Positions 9,849-19,261 are shown, counted from the stretch's first letter. The stretch is 64,000 nucleotides of DNA from Aestuariivivens marinum (GCF_022662175.1 NZ_JAKMCR010000001.1:1605145-1669144); one strand, 5' to 3'. The notes: generated by a model not told the origin, from the letters alone. Translations and numbers: made by a program.

Positions 9849-9908
9849 ATAAGGAATTGAATTACTGGTGAAACAAGGTACTTAATATTATTCTAAAAAT
9901 AGAGTATC

Positions 9909-9939
9909 TTGTTTCATCACTTTAAAAAGAATACTTTTG
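9909..9939 (+). promoter_or_regulatory. promoter of the FMN-protein gene, nearly leaderless
   Basis: TTG at 9909-9911 and TACTTTTG at 9932-9939 with a 20-nt spacer match the consensus well. The -7 element ends only 4 nt before the ATG at 9944, so the transcript should start at or within a few bases of the start codon. Confidence 0.6.
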
Positions 9940-9943
9940 CATC

Positions 9944-10471
9944 ATGCGCTTTAAACAAGTTTCGATATTATTATTGATAATGGCTTTAATGTCTTTTGGT
10001 TTGCCAAAAAACATTAAAAAGAAAGTTGATAAAGAAATTAAGGAAACATTTCAGGTAGAGATGTATGCCCTTGCCAGTCAAAGTATAGATGAAAGTATAT
10101 CTAAAGATTTACCTTCAGAATTTAAAGCCGATAATTTTTTTAGAATTGTAGAAAATCATAATTTTTTAGGTTATGCCTATATCGGTCAGGCACCAAGTAA
10201 AACGGCACAGTTTGATTACCTAGTATTACTTGATGAGAACCTGATAGTTATTAAGGCAAAGGTATTGGTATATCGGGAGGATTATGGCGGTGAAATTGGT
10301 AGTAAGCGTTGGCTAAAACAGTTTGTGGGTAAGTCTCAAAACGACGAATTAAATTATGGCGAAAATATTGTTGCAATTTCTGGAGCGACCATATCAGTTC
10401 GTTCTATGACTACAGCAATGAACAATTTGTTAAAATCGTTAAAAATACTCCATTCCAAAAATATATTATAG
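9944..10471 (+). CDS. exported FMN-binding domain protein
   Basis: A 175-residue protein with an N-terminal hydrophobic signal or anchor (residues 4-20) and an FMN-binding domain at about residues 75-168. The flavinylation motif SGAT is at residues 146-149, so Thr149 is the predicted covalent FMN attachment site for ApbE; the preceding position usually occupied by Asp is Val here. Related domains occur in NqrC/RnfG and other extracytoplasmic electron carriers. GEIGSKRWLKQFVGKS is also characteristic of the fold. The next gene starts immediately after its stop, so the two are almost certainly translated from one mRNA. Confidence 0.8.
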   Translation: MRFKQVSILLLIMALMSFGLPKNIKKKVDKEIKETFQVEMYALASQSIDESISKDLPSEFKADNFFRIVENHNFLGYAYIGQAPSKTAQFDYLVLLDENLIVIKAKVLVYREDYGGEIGSKRWLKQFVGKSQNDELNYGENIVAISGATISVRSMTTAMNNLLKSLKILHSKNIL

Positions 10472-10966
10472 ATGCAGATAAACGGGGTCATAGTTACACT
10501 ACCAAAGGAAATAAAGTTACTAATAGGTGTATTTATAGTGGTTTTAAGTATAGGTTTTTATACTGGTTTACTATTTGTTGGTGAAACATCTTCAGCAAAT
10601 CCAAATGGTATAGAGGAACAATATTTGGGCAATGAGCATGATGAAGATGTTGAAGTTATGCGTTTTAAGAAGAGTGAACAGGAAATGCTGAGATTGGTTC
10701 ATAACCACGTCCTGTCCATGGCCATTATATTCTTTTTATTAGGAGTGCTTGTGGCGATTACCAAATTACCAAATAAGTTTAAGCTATTTTTGATGGTCGA
10801 ACCTTTTTTCTCTGTAGTATTTACCTTTGGTGGATTATATTTGTTATGGAATGGGATGCTGTGGATGAAATACATAGTTATGATTTCGGGCATTTTAATG
10901 ACCTTAACATTTACCTTATCGGTTTTTATTGTACTATACCAATTATTTCAAAAGAAACCTGCTTAA
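10472..10966 (+). CDS. four-helix membrane protein with a His pair, unknown function
   Basis: I do not recognise this 164-residue protein. It has four likely membrane helices (about 15-35, 78-97, 104-125, 132-156) and an acidic loop after helix 1 (residues 40-65). Two histidines, His77 and His79, sit at the start of helix 2 in LVHNHVLSM, where they could bind heme or metal or take part in quinol chemistry; that is inference. It begins directly after the stop of the FMN-binding protein with no gap, which suggests a two-part membrane redox unit. Confidence 0.7.
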   Translation: MQINGVIVTLPKEIKLLIGVFIVVLSIGFYTGLLFVGETSSANPNGIEEQYLGNEHDEDVEVMRFKKSEQEMLRLVHNHVLSMAIIFFLLGVLVAITKLPNKFKLFLMVEPFFSVVFTFGGLYLLWNGMLWMKYIVMISGILMTLTFTLSVFIVLYQLFQKKPA

Positions 10967-10979
10967 AATAGACGGTTTT

Positions 10980-11012
10980 TTGTGCAGTGAAAGGAAAAAA
11001 TATGTAAATTTG
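10980..11012 (+). promoter_or_regulatory. promoter of guaB
   Basis: TTG at 10980-10982 and TAAATTTG at 11005-11012, spacer 22 nt. The expected transcript start is about 20 nt before the guaB ATG. Confidence 0.6.
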
Positions 11013-11035
11013 CACGCAATTATAACGTAATTGCA

Positions 11036-12508
11036 ATGACTGCACATCAAAATAAAATAGTAGGGGAAGGCCTTACTTACGACGACGTCCTTTTAGTTCC
11101 AGCATTTTCAGAAATTTTACCGCGTGAAGTAAATATTCAAACGAAATTTACACGTAACATTACCATAAATGTGCCTATTATTTCGGCAGCTATGGATACG
11201 GTTACAGAAAGTAAAATGGCTATAGCCATGGCTCAGGAAGGTGGTATAGGAGTACTTCATAAAAACATGACTATTGAGGCTCAGGCCATGAAGGTTAGAC
11301 GGGTAAAACGAGCTGAAAGTGGTATGATTATAGATCCCGTAACATTGCCGCTTACTGCCGAGGTTATAGATGCAAAGCAGTCTATGGCAGAGAATGGTAT
11401 TGGGGGTATTCCAATTGTAGATAAAGATGGCACCTTAAAAGGGATTGTTACCAATCGTGATTTGCGTTTTGAGCATGACAATAATAAGCCTATTGTTGAG
11501 GTTATGACTAGTGAAAACTTAGTGACCGCTCCAGTTGGGACATCACTTATGGATGCCGAAGCGATTCTTCAGGCTAATAAAATTGAAAAACTGCTTATTG
11601 TTGATGATAATTTTAAATTATCCGGTCTTATCACTTTTAGGGATATCACTAAGCTAAGTCAGAAACCTCATGCTAATAAAGATGAATATGGACGTTTACG
11701 AGTAGCTGCTGCTATTGGTGTTACTGCTGATGCAGTTAATAGGGCAGAAGCTCTGGTTAATGCAGGGGTTGACGCTGTTGTAATCGATACAGCACATGGA
11801 CATACCAAAGGTGTTGTAGGTGTTTTAAAGGATATAAAGGCCAAATTTCCACAATTGGATGTTATAGTTGGTAATATCGCTACGGGCGAAGCCGCCAAAT
11901 ATTTGGTTGAAGCAGGGGCCGATGCAGTAAAAGTAGGTATTGGACCAGGTTCAATTTGTACTACCCGTGTGGTAGCTGGTGTTGGTTTTCCACAGTTTTC
12001 GGCGGTACTTGAAGTGGCTGCTGCTATTAAAGGCAGTGGTGTTCCAGTAATTGCCGATGGAGGTATTCGATATACGGGAGATATTCCAAAGGCTATTGCA
12101 GCTGGTGCAGATTGTGTGATGTTGGGATCTCTATTGGCTGGAACCAAGGAATCTCCAGGAGAAACCATTATTTATGAAGGACGAAAGTTTAAGTCTTATC
12201 GCGGTATGGGCTCTGTTGAAGCTATGAAAGAAGGTAGTAAGGACCGTTATTTCCAAGATGTTGAAGATGATATTAAAAAATTAGTACCAGAAGGTATTGT
12301 AGGTCGTGTACCTTATAAAGGCGATCTGTACGAAAGTATCCACCAGTTTATAGGTGGGTTACGCGCTGGTATGGGTTATTGTGGTGCGAAAGATATAGAG
12401 ACCTTAAAGGACACTGGACGTTTTGTTAAAATTACCGCAAGTGGTATTAATGAAAGCCATCCCCATGATGTTACTATTACCAAAGAGTCTCCTAATTATT
12501 CGAGGTAA
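11036..12508 (+). CDS. guaB: IMP dehydrogenase
   Basis: Oxidises IMP to XMP with NAD+, the committed step to guanine nucleotides. The 490-residue protein is normal length: a TIM barrel interrupted by two CBS domains at about residues 95-210. The catalytic loop is [15 protein letters not shown] with Cys308, and the flap near residues 400-420 reads [11 protein letters not shown] single-gene unit with its own promoter and terminator. In many bacteria this enzyme is inhibited by (p)ppGpp; the RelA/SpoT protein and purA also lie in this window. Confidence 0.97.
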   Translation: MTAHQNKIVGEGLTYDDVLLVPAFSEILPREVNIQTKFTRNITINVPIISAAMDTVTESKMAIAMAQEGGIGVLHKNMTIEAQAMKVRRVKRAESGMIIDPVTLPLTAEVIDAKQSMAENGIGGIPIVDKDGTLKGIVTNRDLRFEHDNNKPIVEVMTSENLVTAPVGTSLMDAEAILQANKIEKLLIVDDNFKLSGLITFRDITKLSQKPHANKDEYGRLRVAAAIGVTADAVNRAEALVNAGVDAVVIDTAHGHTKGVVGVLKDIKAKFPQLDVIVGNIATGEAAKYLVEAGADAVKVGIGPGSICTTRVVAGVGFPQFSAVLEVAAAIKGSGVPVIADGGIRYTGDIPKAIAAGADCVMLGSLLAGTKESPGETIIYEGRKFKSYRGMGSVEAMKEGSKDRYFQDVEDDIKKLVPEGIVGRVPYKGDLYESIHQFIGGLRAGMGYCGAKDIETLKDTGRFVKITASGINESHPHDVTITKESPNYSR

Positions 12509-12530
12509 GTATATTTAATTATAAAATTTC

Positions 12531-12560
12531 AAAAGCATGGCTCTTCGTCATGCTTTTTTT
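12531..12560 (+). terminator. terminator of guaB
   Basis: AAAAGCATG (12531-12539) pairs with CATGCTTTT (12549-12557) across a 9-nt loop and runs into a T tract. A textbook intrinsic terminator 22 nt after the stop. Confidence 0.9.
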
Positions 12561-12674
12561 GTTAGAAGCTTTATCTAAATCCTATGGTTTAATCATAGTT
12601 TATGAAATTTTATGGTAAGGCCTATAATTCACGATTCATACGAGAATTGCTTTTTAAACGTTATGTTAAACAAC

Positions 12675-12704
12675 TTGTATTATAGGTATATATTGCTATT
12701 TTTG
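12675..12704 (+). promoter_or_regulatory. promoter of the folding-factor operon
   Basis: TTG at 12675-12677 and TATTTTTG at 12697-12704 with a 19-nt spacer. It would produce a leader of about 160 nt before the GTG start of the first PPIase gene. Confidence 0.6.
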
Positions 12705-12795
12705 TGACTAGCTTAAAAGTTGATATTTAAATAAAATGAACATTAAAAATTTATAAATTTCTTTACCAATTGAAATATCTAAAATTTTTAAAAAG

Positions 12796-12820
12796 AGAAC
12801 GGAGTGCTTACACACGTTCT
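12796..12820 (+). other. hairpin in the PPIase leader
   Basis: AGAACG and CGTTCT pair, with an inner GTG/CAC pairing around a CTTA loop. It lies 48 nt before the start codon and is followed only by TTGATTTTG, so it is at most a weak terminator. A regulatory role is speculation. Confidence 0.4.
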
Positions 12821-12867
12821 TGATTTTGTAAATAATATATTATCAAATAATTAAAAAATTTAAACCT

Positions 12868-14820
12868 GTGAAATTTAAGTTTTTTTCAATTTTAGTAGTT
12901 CAGTGTTTTGTTTTTAAGAGCTATGCCCAAACGGCTACTAATGATATTCTTTTTTCGGTCGATGGAGATCCAGTTTATGTTTCTGAATTTTTAAGGGTTT
13001 ATAATAAAAACCTTGATTTGGTTCAGGATGAATCCCAAAAGGATGTGGATGAATATTTAACCCTTTTCACCAATTATAAATTAAAGTTAAAAGAAGCTAA
13101 AGCCTTGGGCCTAAATGAAAAAGAAAGCTATAAACGGGAATTAGATACTTATAAAAAACAACTGGCTAAAAGTTATATATCCGATACTAAAGTTACTGAT
13201 GCTTTGGTTGAAGAAGCTTATGAACGCATTTCACATGATGTAAATGCCAACCATATACTGGTAAGGGTAGATGAAGAGGCAAGTCCGCAAGATACTTTGC
13301 TGGCTTACAACGAAATACTTAAGCTAAGAGAACGTACCATGGAAGAAGGTTTTGAAACGGTGAGAAAGCAGGTGCATAATGGTAAGACCATTTTTGGAGA
13401 AGAATTGGGGTATTTTACAGGTTTTAAAATGGTGTATAAGTTTGAAAATGCTGCTTTTAATACACCTGTTGGTGAAATCTCCAAACCATTTAGAACACGG
13501 TTTGGGTATCATATTGTTAAAGTATTTGATAAAAGAAAATCTAGGGGCGAACGTACCGTAGCCCATATCATGATTGGGTTAAATAGTACTGATGATAATG
13601 GAGATCCAGAAATTAGAATTAACGAAATATATAAAAAAATAATCCAAGGAGAAGATTTTGAAGCCTTGGCGAAACAATTTTCAGAAGATAAAAGTTCGGC
13701 GTCGAAGGGTGGTCTCCTAAATCCATTTTCTGGTGGACAACTTAGCGCGCCAGAATTTGAAGAAAAGGCATTTGAATTGGAAAATATAGGAGATGTTTCG
13801 CAACCCTTTATGACTAAGTTCGGATGGCATATTATAAAACTTTACCAAAAAACACCAATCGCACCTTTTAAGATTTTAAAGCCAGAATTGGAAGTAAAGG
13901 TCAAACGCGATGATAGGTCTAAATTGATTGATGAGGCCTTATATAGTAAATTAAAGAAACAATATCATATCAATGAGGAACAGCCTGTCCTTGACTATTT
14001 CACTTCTATTTTAAATGAAAATTATTTTAGAAGGACTTGGTCGCTTCCACAGGATTTCACCGCTAACAAACTTTTGTTAAAAATTGGTAATAAAGCATTA
14101 AGTTATAACGATTTTGGACAATATTTGTTAAAAAGCCAACGTAGTTTTCAAAAGAGGGAGCCATTTTCGGTCGTAGTGAAAAAAAACTATGAAACCTTTT
14201 TAAATAGTAGTCTGGTTAAATATAAGGAGGATAACTTGGAGTTTGAAAATGAGGATTTTGCCCATGTAGTTAACGAATATCGTGACGGGTTGTTACTGTT
14301 CGATCTTATGGAATCTACCATTTGGAATGCTGCGAAAGATTCAACTGAAATCCAGGATTTTTATAACAGTCATAAAGCTAATTATTACACACCAGAAAGT
14401 ATAAATACTTTGGTAGCGTCTTCATCCAAACAAAAGCCACTTAAAAAAGTTGCTAAGTTATTGAATGAAGGCTTGCAAATAGATCAAATTAAAAACTTGG
14501 TAAATAGTAACGATAATATTGAAGTTATTTTTACACAAGGTAATATGGATGCAAACCATCAGTCGATCCCAAAAGAATATAAATTTAAAAAAGGGTTGTC
14601 CAAAATCTACAAACATAATTCGGGTTATGTTTTAATACAAACAAAAGAGATTATCCCAAAGTCCTTAAAAACTTTTGAGGAAGCAAAAGGATTGGTGATT
14701 AGTGATTACCAAGAATTCAAAGAGGCTCAATGGATGAAAGAACTGAGAAAAAAATATAAGGTTGTTATTAATGCTGACGTTTTAAAAGAAGTGAGAAATG
14801 AGGTCAAGAGTAAGCTATAG
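12868..14820 (+). CDS. periplasmic peptidyl-prolyl isomerase with two parvulin domains
   Basis: A 650-residue exported folding factor. It has a signal peptide ending SYAQ at residue 21, a helical N-terminal chaperone region, and two PpiC-type parvulin domains at about residues 123-220 (NANHILVRVDEE to FGYHIVKVFDKR) and 230-330 (VAHIMIGLNST to FGWHIIKLYQK). The C-terminal 300 residues are lineage-specific. It likely assists outer-membrane protein folding. The start codon is GTG; it gives an exact signal peptide and no better upstream start exists. The next two genes also encode SurA-like proteins, so the three probably form one operon. Confidence 0.88.
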   Translation: MKFKFFSILVVQCFVFKSYAQTATNDILFSVDGDPVYVSEFLRVYNKNLDLVQDESQKDVDEYLTLFTNYKLKLKEAKALGLNEKESYKRELDTYKKQLAKSYISDTKVTDALVEEAYERISHDVNANHILVRVDEEASPQDTLLAYNEILKLRERTMEEGFETVRKQVHNGKTIFGEELGYFTGFKMVYKFENAAFNTPVGEISKPFRTRFGYHIVKVFDKRKSRGERTVAHIMIGLNSTDDNGDPEIRINEIYKKIIQGEDFEALAKQFSEDKSSASKGGLLNPFSGGQLSAPEFEEKAFELENIGDVSQPFMTKFGWHIIKLYQKTPIAPFKILKPELEVKVKRDDRSKLIDEALYSKLKKQYHINEEQPVLDYFTSILNENYFRRTWSLPQDFTANKLLLKIGNKALSYNDFGQYLLKSQRSFQKREPFSVVVKKNYETFLNSSLVKYKEDNLEFENEDFAHVVNEYRDGLLLFDLMESTIWNAAKDSTEIQDFYNSHKANYYTPESINTLVASSSKQKPLKKVAKLLNEGLQIDQIKNLVNSNDNIEVIFTQGNMDANHQSIPKEYKFKKGLSKIYKHNSGYVLIQTKEIIPKSLKTFEEAKGLVISDYQEFKEAQWMKELRKKYKVVINADVLKEVRNEVKSKL

Positions 14821-14882
14821 TCAGACGAGGTTAAAAAAACAGAAAAAGTAATAATTGATTAATTAACAAAAGTAAACCACAA

Positions 14883-15737
14883 GTGAAATTAAGAATATGG
14901 ACCATTATGTTAATAAGCAGTACTTTTGTGTCCTGTAATTTTTTCAAAAAGGTTGATGATCGTGATGCTATTGCCCGAGTAAATAATTCTTTTTTGTATG
15001 AAGACGATATTGAGGGACTCGTATCTGAAGGGACTTCAAAAGAAGATAGTACACTTTTGGTCCAAAACTATATAAAAAGCTGGGCTACCCAACAATTGTT
15101 GTTCGATGGGGCAAAGCTTAATTTAAGTGAAAGCAAGCAGGAAATCTTCAACCGTTTGGTAAACCAATACAAGAACGATTTATTTGCAAAGGCCTATTTA
15201 GAGGCTTTGGTGAGTAGAAGTGTGGATACTGTTGTAAGTTATGAAGAAGCCCAAGTGTATTACAGTGAAAACAAGGATGTTTTTAAATTGAATGAAGAAC
15301 TTATTAAGTTCCGTTACATTCATGTTGTTGAAAGTATAAACAATTTTAATACCATTGAAAAACGTTTTAAGCGGTTTAATACAGAAGATAAAAAAGAACT
15401 CGATTCCATTTCCATCCAGTTTAAATCCTATTCTTTAAACGATTCTATTTGGGTAAAAGTTGATCAGGTTATTGCCAAGATCCCAGCTTTAAATGTGATG
15501 AATAAAGATGATTTGTTAAAAAAATCTAATTTTATACAACTCAAAGACTCATTAGGAGTATATTTGATGCAAATTAATGATGTCCTTTTGAGAAACGAAA
15601 CGGCACCATTAGAATATGTTAAACCTACCATCGACCAAATTGTAATTAACAAAAGAAAATTAGAGCTCATAAAGCAAATAGAAAAAGATATTACAAAAGA
15701 TGCAATTAAAAATAAACAGTTTGAGATTTTTAAATAG
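14883..15737 (+). CDS. SurA-like chaperone lipoprotein lacking a clear isomerase domain
   Basis: A 284-residue protein with a lipoprotein signal (Cys18 in FVSCNFFKK) followed by an NSFLYEDDIEGLV segment and helices like the SurA N-terminal chaperone region, then a degenerate parvulin-like stretch (KFRYIHVVESINNF). I see no intact parvulin signature (no HIL...F.....S or GYHII), so it is probably a chaperone rather than an isomerase. The start is GTG. It lies 62 bp after the first PPIase gene, and its end overlaps the possible start of the third. Confidence 0.72.
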   Translation: MKLRIWTIMLISSTFVSCNFFKKVDDRDAIARVNNSFLYEDDIEGLVSEGTSKEDSTLLVQNYIKSWATQQLLFDGAKLNLSESKQEIFNRLVNQYKNDLFAKAYLEALVSRSVDTVVSYEEAQVYYSENKDVFKLNEELIKFRYIHVVESINNFNTIEKRFKRFNTEDKKELDSISIQFKSYSLNDSIWVKVDQVIAKIPALNVMNKDDLLKKSNFIQLKDSLGVYLMQINDVLLRNETAPLEYVKPTIDQIVINKRKLELIKQIEKDITKDAIKNKQFEIFK

Positions 15738-17151
15738 TATAAAGCCATTGGTTACGTTCACCTTAGTCGTAATAGCGATTAATTTAACGGCTGCCCAAGA
15801 GATTATTGAAGAGGATAAGAAAGAAGAGGTAAAGCCTAAAGTAAAAATGGATACAGCAAATGCAGTTAAGGTAGACGGCGTGGCGGCTGTAGTTGGCGAT
15901 TATATAATTTTAGATTCCGATATTCCTAAAAATAGAGCACAACTAGAAGCTAGTGGTTATAATACCAAGGATATTAGAGATTGTGAGTTAATGGGAAAAT
16001 TGTTAGAAGATAAGTTATATGCCCACCATGCCATACAGGATAGTATTGAAGTCTCCGATGCCGAAGTAAGACAACAGGTCGATTTCCAATTAGAGCAGTT
16101 CTTGCAACAAGTTAATGGTTCCATGGAGCGTCTTTTAGAGTTCTATAACAAAGATGACGAAAAAAGTCTTAGGGATGAAATGATGGAGATTAACAAGGCC
16201 AATATGTTGGCAAGAAGAATGCAAGCAAAAGTGGTTGAGGAAATTGAGGTGACTCCGGAAGAGGTAAGAACGTTTTTTAATAATATACCTCAAGAAGAAC
16301 GTCCTTTTTTTGGAACAACTTTAAAGGTGGCACGTATAGTTGCCAAGCCAAAGGTCTCTGAAGAAGAAAAGCAAAAGGTAATCGACAGGTTAAAAGAGTT
16401 TAAAGCAGATGTAGAAGAAAATGGGGCTAGTTTTAGGTCTAAAGTTATTTTATATGGGGAAGATCCTGGATTGAAACAATCGGGGTATAAATATATCTTA
16501 AATAGAAAGAAACCAAGAATGGTTAAAGAGTTTAGGCAGGTCGCATTTTCATTACAAGAAGGAGAAATATCGGAGCCTTTTGAAACCGATTTTGGATTTC
16601 ATATCATTCATCTTCAAAAAATTAGAGGGCAGGAATACGATGTAAGTCACCTTTTATTGAGACCTAAAGTCTCTAATGAAGCTATTCGTGAAGCTAAGGA
16701 ACGTCTAGAAAAGGTAAGGCAACGTATTGTTAGTGGTGATATTTCTTTTTCAGATGCTGCTAGGGAAATAAGTGATGAAGAAGAAACCAGGGCCGAAGGC
16801 GGACAACTTATCAATCCAGAAACCCAAGACTATAATTTTGAATTGACAAAAATGGATACTGAGTTGTATGCGCAAATTCAGAATTTAGAAGACGGGGAAG
16901 TCAGTTTGGTATTAACCGATCAAGAAAGAACAGGAGATATTAAGTTTGTAATCTTAACCGTTACGGATAGAGTTGATGATCATGAAGCTGATTATGCCCA
17001 AGATTTTCTTAAGATTAAGGAATTGGCTCTTCAGGAAAAACAAATCAAGGCCATAGAACAATGGCAAGCCGAGAAAATTATGGATACCTATATTAAAATT
17101 GGTGGAGAATATAGAGATTGTGAGTTTTCTAGTAACTGGTTAAAAAAATAA
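15700..17151 (+). CDS. SurA-type periplasmic chaperone/peptidyl-prolyl isomerase
   Basis: A 483-residue exported protein: N-terminal SurA-like region at residues 50-200, then parvulin domains at about 200-305 (ending FGFHIIHLQK) and 310-420 (YDVSHLLLRPKV, ISDEEETRAEGGQL). It likely escorts outer-membrane proteins through the periplasm. The ATG at 15700 overlaps the previous gene by 38 bp; a TTG at 15721 would give a neater signal peptide (overlap 17 bp), so the true start is uncertain. The MoxR gene starts 3 bp after its stop. Confidence 0.9.
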   Translation: MQLKINSLRFLNSIKPLVTFTLVVIAINLTAAQEIIEEDKKEEVKPKVKMDTANAVKVDGVAAVVGDYIILDSDIPKNRAQLEASGYNTKDIRDCELMGKLLEDKLYAHHAIQDSIEVSDAEVRQQVDFQLEQFLQQVNGSMERLLEFYNKDDEKSLRDEMMEINKANMLARRMQAKVVEEIEVTPEEVRTFFNNIPQEERPFFGTTLKVARIVAKPKVSEEEKQKVIDRLKEFKADVEENGASFRSKVILYGEDPGLKQSGYKYILNRKKPRMVKEFRQVAFSLQEGEISEPFETDFGFHIIHLQKIRGQEYDVSHLLLRPKVSNEAIREAKERLEKVRQRIVSGDISFSDAAREISDEEETRAEGGQLINPETQDYNFELTKMDTELYAQIQNLEDGEVSLVLTDQERTGDIKFVILTVTDRVDDHEADYAQDFLKIKELALQEKQIKAIEQWQAEKIMDTYIKIGGEYRDCEFSSNWLKK

Positions 17152-17154
17152 TAC

Positions 17155-18108
17155 ATGTCTGATGTTGCTGCCATTGAACAGTTTGTAGAACGTTACAACC
17201 AATTAAAAGCTGAAATAGCTAAAGTCATTGTTGGTCAAGATGAGGTAATCAATCAAATATTAATCTCTATATTTTCTGGTGGACATTCTTTATTGATTGG
17301 TGTACCTGGTTTGGCTAAAACCTTAATGGTCAATACAATTGCCCAGGCTTTAGGTTTGGATTTTAAGCGTATACAATTTACACCAGACTTAATGCCAAGT
17401 GATATTTTAGGTAGCGAAATATTAGATGAGGATAGACATTTTAAGTTTGTTAAGGGACCTGTTTTTGCGAATATCATTTTAGCAGACGAGATAAACCGTA
17501 CACCACCTAAAACCCAAGCAGCCTTGTTAGAGGCCATGCAGGAACGTGCAGTAACCGTGGCTGGCCATCACTATAAATTAAGCCTCCCTTATTTTGTGTT
17601 GGCAACCCAAAACCCCATAGAGCAGGAAGGAACCTATCCTTTACCAGAAGCCCAATTGGACCGTTTTATGTTTGCCATTAATTTGGGTTACCCCTCTTTT
17701 GAAGAAGAGGTGCAGGTAGTAAAAACAACAACAACCGATGTGGAACATAAGGTGGATGCCTTATTTACTGCTCAAGAAATAATAGATTTCCAACATTTAA
17801 TACGCCGTATACCAGTAGCCGATAACGTTATTGAATATGCTGTATCTATGGTAGGTAAAACTAGACCTGAAGGAAATACGGTTAACGATTTGGTAAAAAC
17901 CTATATCGATTGGGGTGCAGGGCCAAGAGCCTCTCAAAACTTGATATTGGCCGCAAAAACCCATGCTGCCATTCATGGTAAATTTTCACCAGATATGGAA
18001 AATGTACAGGCCATAGCCCATAGTATTTTAAGGCACCGCATTATTAAAAATTACAAAGCTGAGGCTGAAGGTATAACAGAAAGCCAGATTATTGAAAGTC
18101 TATTTTAA
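17155..18108 (+). CDS. MoxR-family AAA+ ATPase
   Basis: A 317-residue cytoplasmic AAA_3 ATPase. Walker A is GVPGLAKT (49-56), Walker B is IILADEINR (107-115) and sensor 1 is ATQNP (150-154). MoxR proteins act as chaperones for metal insertion or complex assembly, often with von Willebrand factor A domain proteins encoded nearby (BatA/B type). No such partner gene follows here; acyltransferase genes come next. The 3-bp gap to the SurA-type gene suggests co-transcription with the folding factors. Confidence 0.92.
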   Translation: MSDVAAIEQFVERYNQLKAEIAKVIVGQDEVINQILISIFSGGHSLLIGVPGLAKTLMVNTIAQALGLDFKRIQFTPDLMPSDILGSEILDEDRHFKFVKGPVFANIILADEINRTPPKTQAALLEAMQERAVTVAGHHYKLSLPYFVLATQNPIEQEGTYPLPEAQLDRFMFAINLGYPSFEEEVQVVKTTTTDVEHKVDALFTAQEIIDFQHLIRRIPVADNVIEYAVSMVGKTRPEGNTVNDLVKTYIDWGAGPRASQNLILAAKTHAAIHGKFSPDMENVQAIAHSILRHRIIKNYKAEAEGITESQIIESLF

Positions 18109-18148
18109 TAAAAAAATGCTACATTGATACTTGTTTTCAATGTATCAA

Positions 18149-19261
18149 ATGAAGTCAGATAGAATATTTGGTCTGGATTGCTTAAGGGCTTTGGCAATAG
18201 GTCTGGTTATTTTTTCCCATTGTACTTTTTTATTGTTCCCTAAAAATGTAACTGTTGTTCTGAATATTTTCAGATTGATGGGGGCAGTAGGTGTTGATTT
18301 GTTTTTTGTGTTAAGTGGCTACTTAATAGGCGGCATATTACTTAAAATGATGAACAATGATGATATAAATTGGTCAAAACTGCTAAGATTTTGGAAACGC
18401 CGTTGGTTTCGAACATTGCCCAATTACTTTCTTATTTTGTGTGTCAATATTGTATTGGCATTCCTAATTGGATTGAAACTACCTAAAGACACTTTTCTTT
18501 ATGGGCTATTTCTTCAAAATTTCGCTTGGGAACATCCTAATTTTTTCACTGAAGCCTGGAGTTTATCCATTGAGGAATACGCTTACATCTTTTTGCCCTT
18601 GCTTCTTTTTTTAATGTCAATAATCATTAAATGGAATGGTGAAAAGTTGTTTTTTTTAACTTCACTAGTAACCATAGTTTTACTTACACTTTTGAAAATC
18701 CATTATTATTTTAATGCCGATGTTTTAAACTATCACGATTGGAGTTCATCTTTTAGAAAGGTGGTTGTCTATAGAATGGATAGTATTTATTATGGGTTTT
18801 TGGCTGTATATTTTATTACCGTTTATAAAAGCTTCATAAATAGGTATAAGAGCATTTTGTTTGTATCTGGTTTAGTAATTTTTATCATGTTACACGCACT
18901 AATTTATATATTCAAAATGTCACCTGAAACCCATTTATGGTTTTATTCCTTTTTGTATTTACAAGTACTTTGCATGTCTTTATTGCTATTGTTTCCATTG
19001 TTTTTGGATATAAAAGGAAAAGGGATATATAAAGAAGTTATTGAGTTTGTAAGTACAAGATCGTATGCCATATATTTGGTTAACTATTCTCTGTTATTGC
19101 TCAATTTACAATTGTTTATTGATGTTGTAGCCCTTGGAATGTTAGTGAAAGCATTTCTGGTTTTATTTTTTTTAAGCGCGACTATTTTTGTGTCAAACCT
19201 CATATATGTTTATTTTGAAAAGCCTATTTTAAAATTTAGAGACCAAAAAATTCCTAGATAA
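18149..19261 (+). CDS. acyltransferase family 3 membrane enzyme (copy 1)
   Basis: A polytopic acyltransferase-3 (OafA/YrhL-like) protein of about 370 residues and ten membrane helices. Family motifs: RIFGLDCLRALAIGLVIFSHC with the catalytic-site His, GAVGVDLFFVLSGYLIGG, the RRWFRTLPNYF loop and WSLSIEEYAYI. Such enzymes add acetyl or other acyl groups to surface sugars or lipids. I chose ATG 18149 because it aligns with the start of the next gene; TTG 18131 and ATG 18140 are in-frame alternatives. It is a paralog of the gene that begins 1 bp after its stop. Confidence 0.87.
   Translation: MKSDRIFGLDCLRALAIGLVIFSHCTFLLFPKNVTVVLNIFRLMGAVGVDLFFVLSGYLIGGILLKMMNNDDINWSKLLRFWKRRWFRTLPNYFLILCVNIVLAFLIGLKLPKDTFLYGLFLQNFAWEHPNFFTEAWSLSIEEYAYIFLPLLLFLMSIIIKWNGEKLFFLTSLVTIVLLTLLKIHYYFNADVLNYHDWSSSFRKVVVYRMDSIYYGFLAVYFITVYKSFINRYKSILFVSGLVIFIMLHALIYIFKMSPETHLWFYSFLYLQVLCMSLLLLFPLFLDIKGKGIYKEVIEFVSTRSYAIYLVNYSLLLLNLQLFIDVVALGMLVKAFLVLFFLSATIFVSNLIYVYFEKPILKFRDQKIPR

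Larger units (their letters stand above)
12509..12867 (+). other. long gap: guaB terminator, promoter and leader of the PPIase operon
   Basis: The 359-bp gap starts with the guaB terminator, then about 115 bp of AT-rich sequence with no visible gene, then a promoter at 12675-12704 and a leader of roughly 160 nt carrying a hairpin at 12796-12820. I see no small ORF or RNA gene in it. Confidence 0.6.

Noticed and set aside
11668..12168. 166-codon open frame antisense to guaB
   Set aside because: It is a shadow of the guaB reading frame: Ala/Pro/Thr-rich, no recognisable family and no promoter.
15700..15737. Fusion or frameshift between the lipoprotein chaperone and the SurA-type gene
   Set aside because: Each has its own export signal and complete ends; the overlap is explained by start choice.
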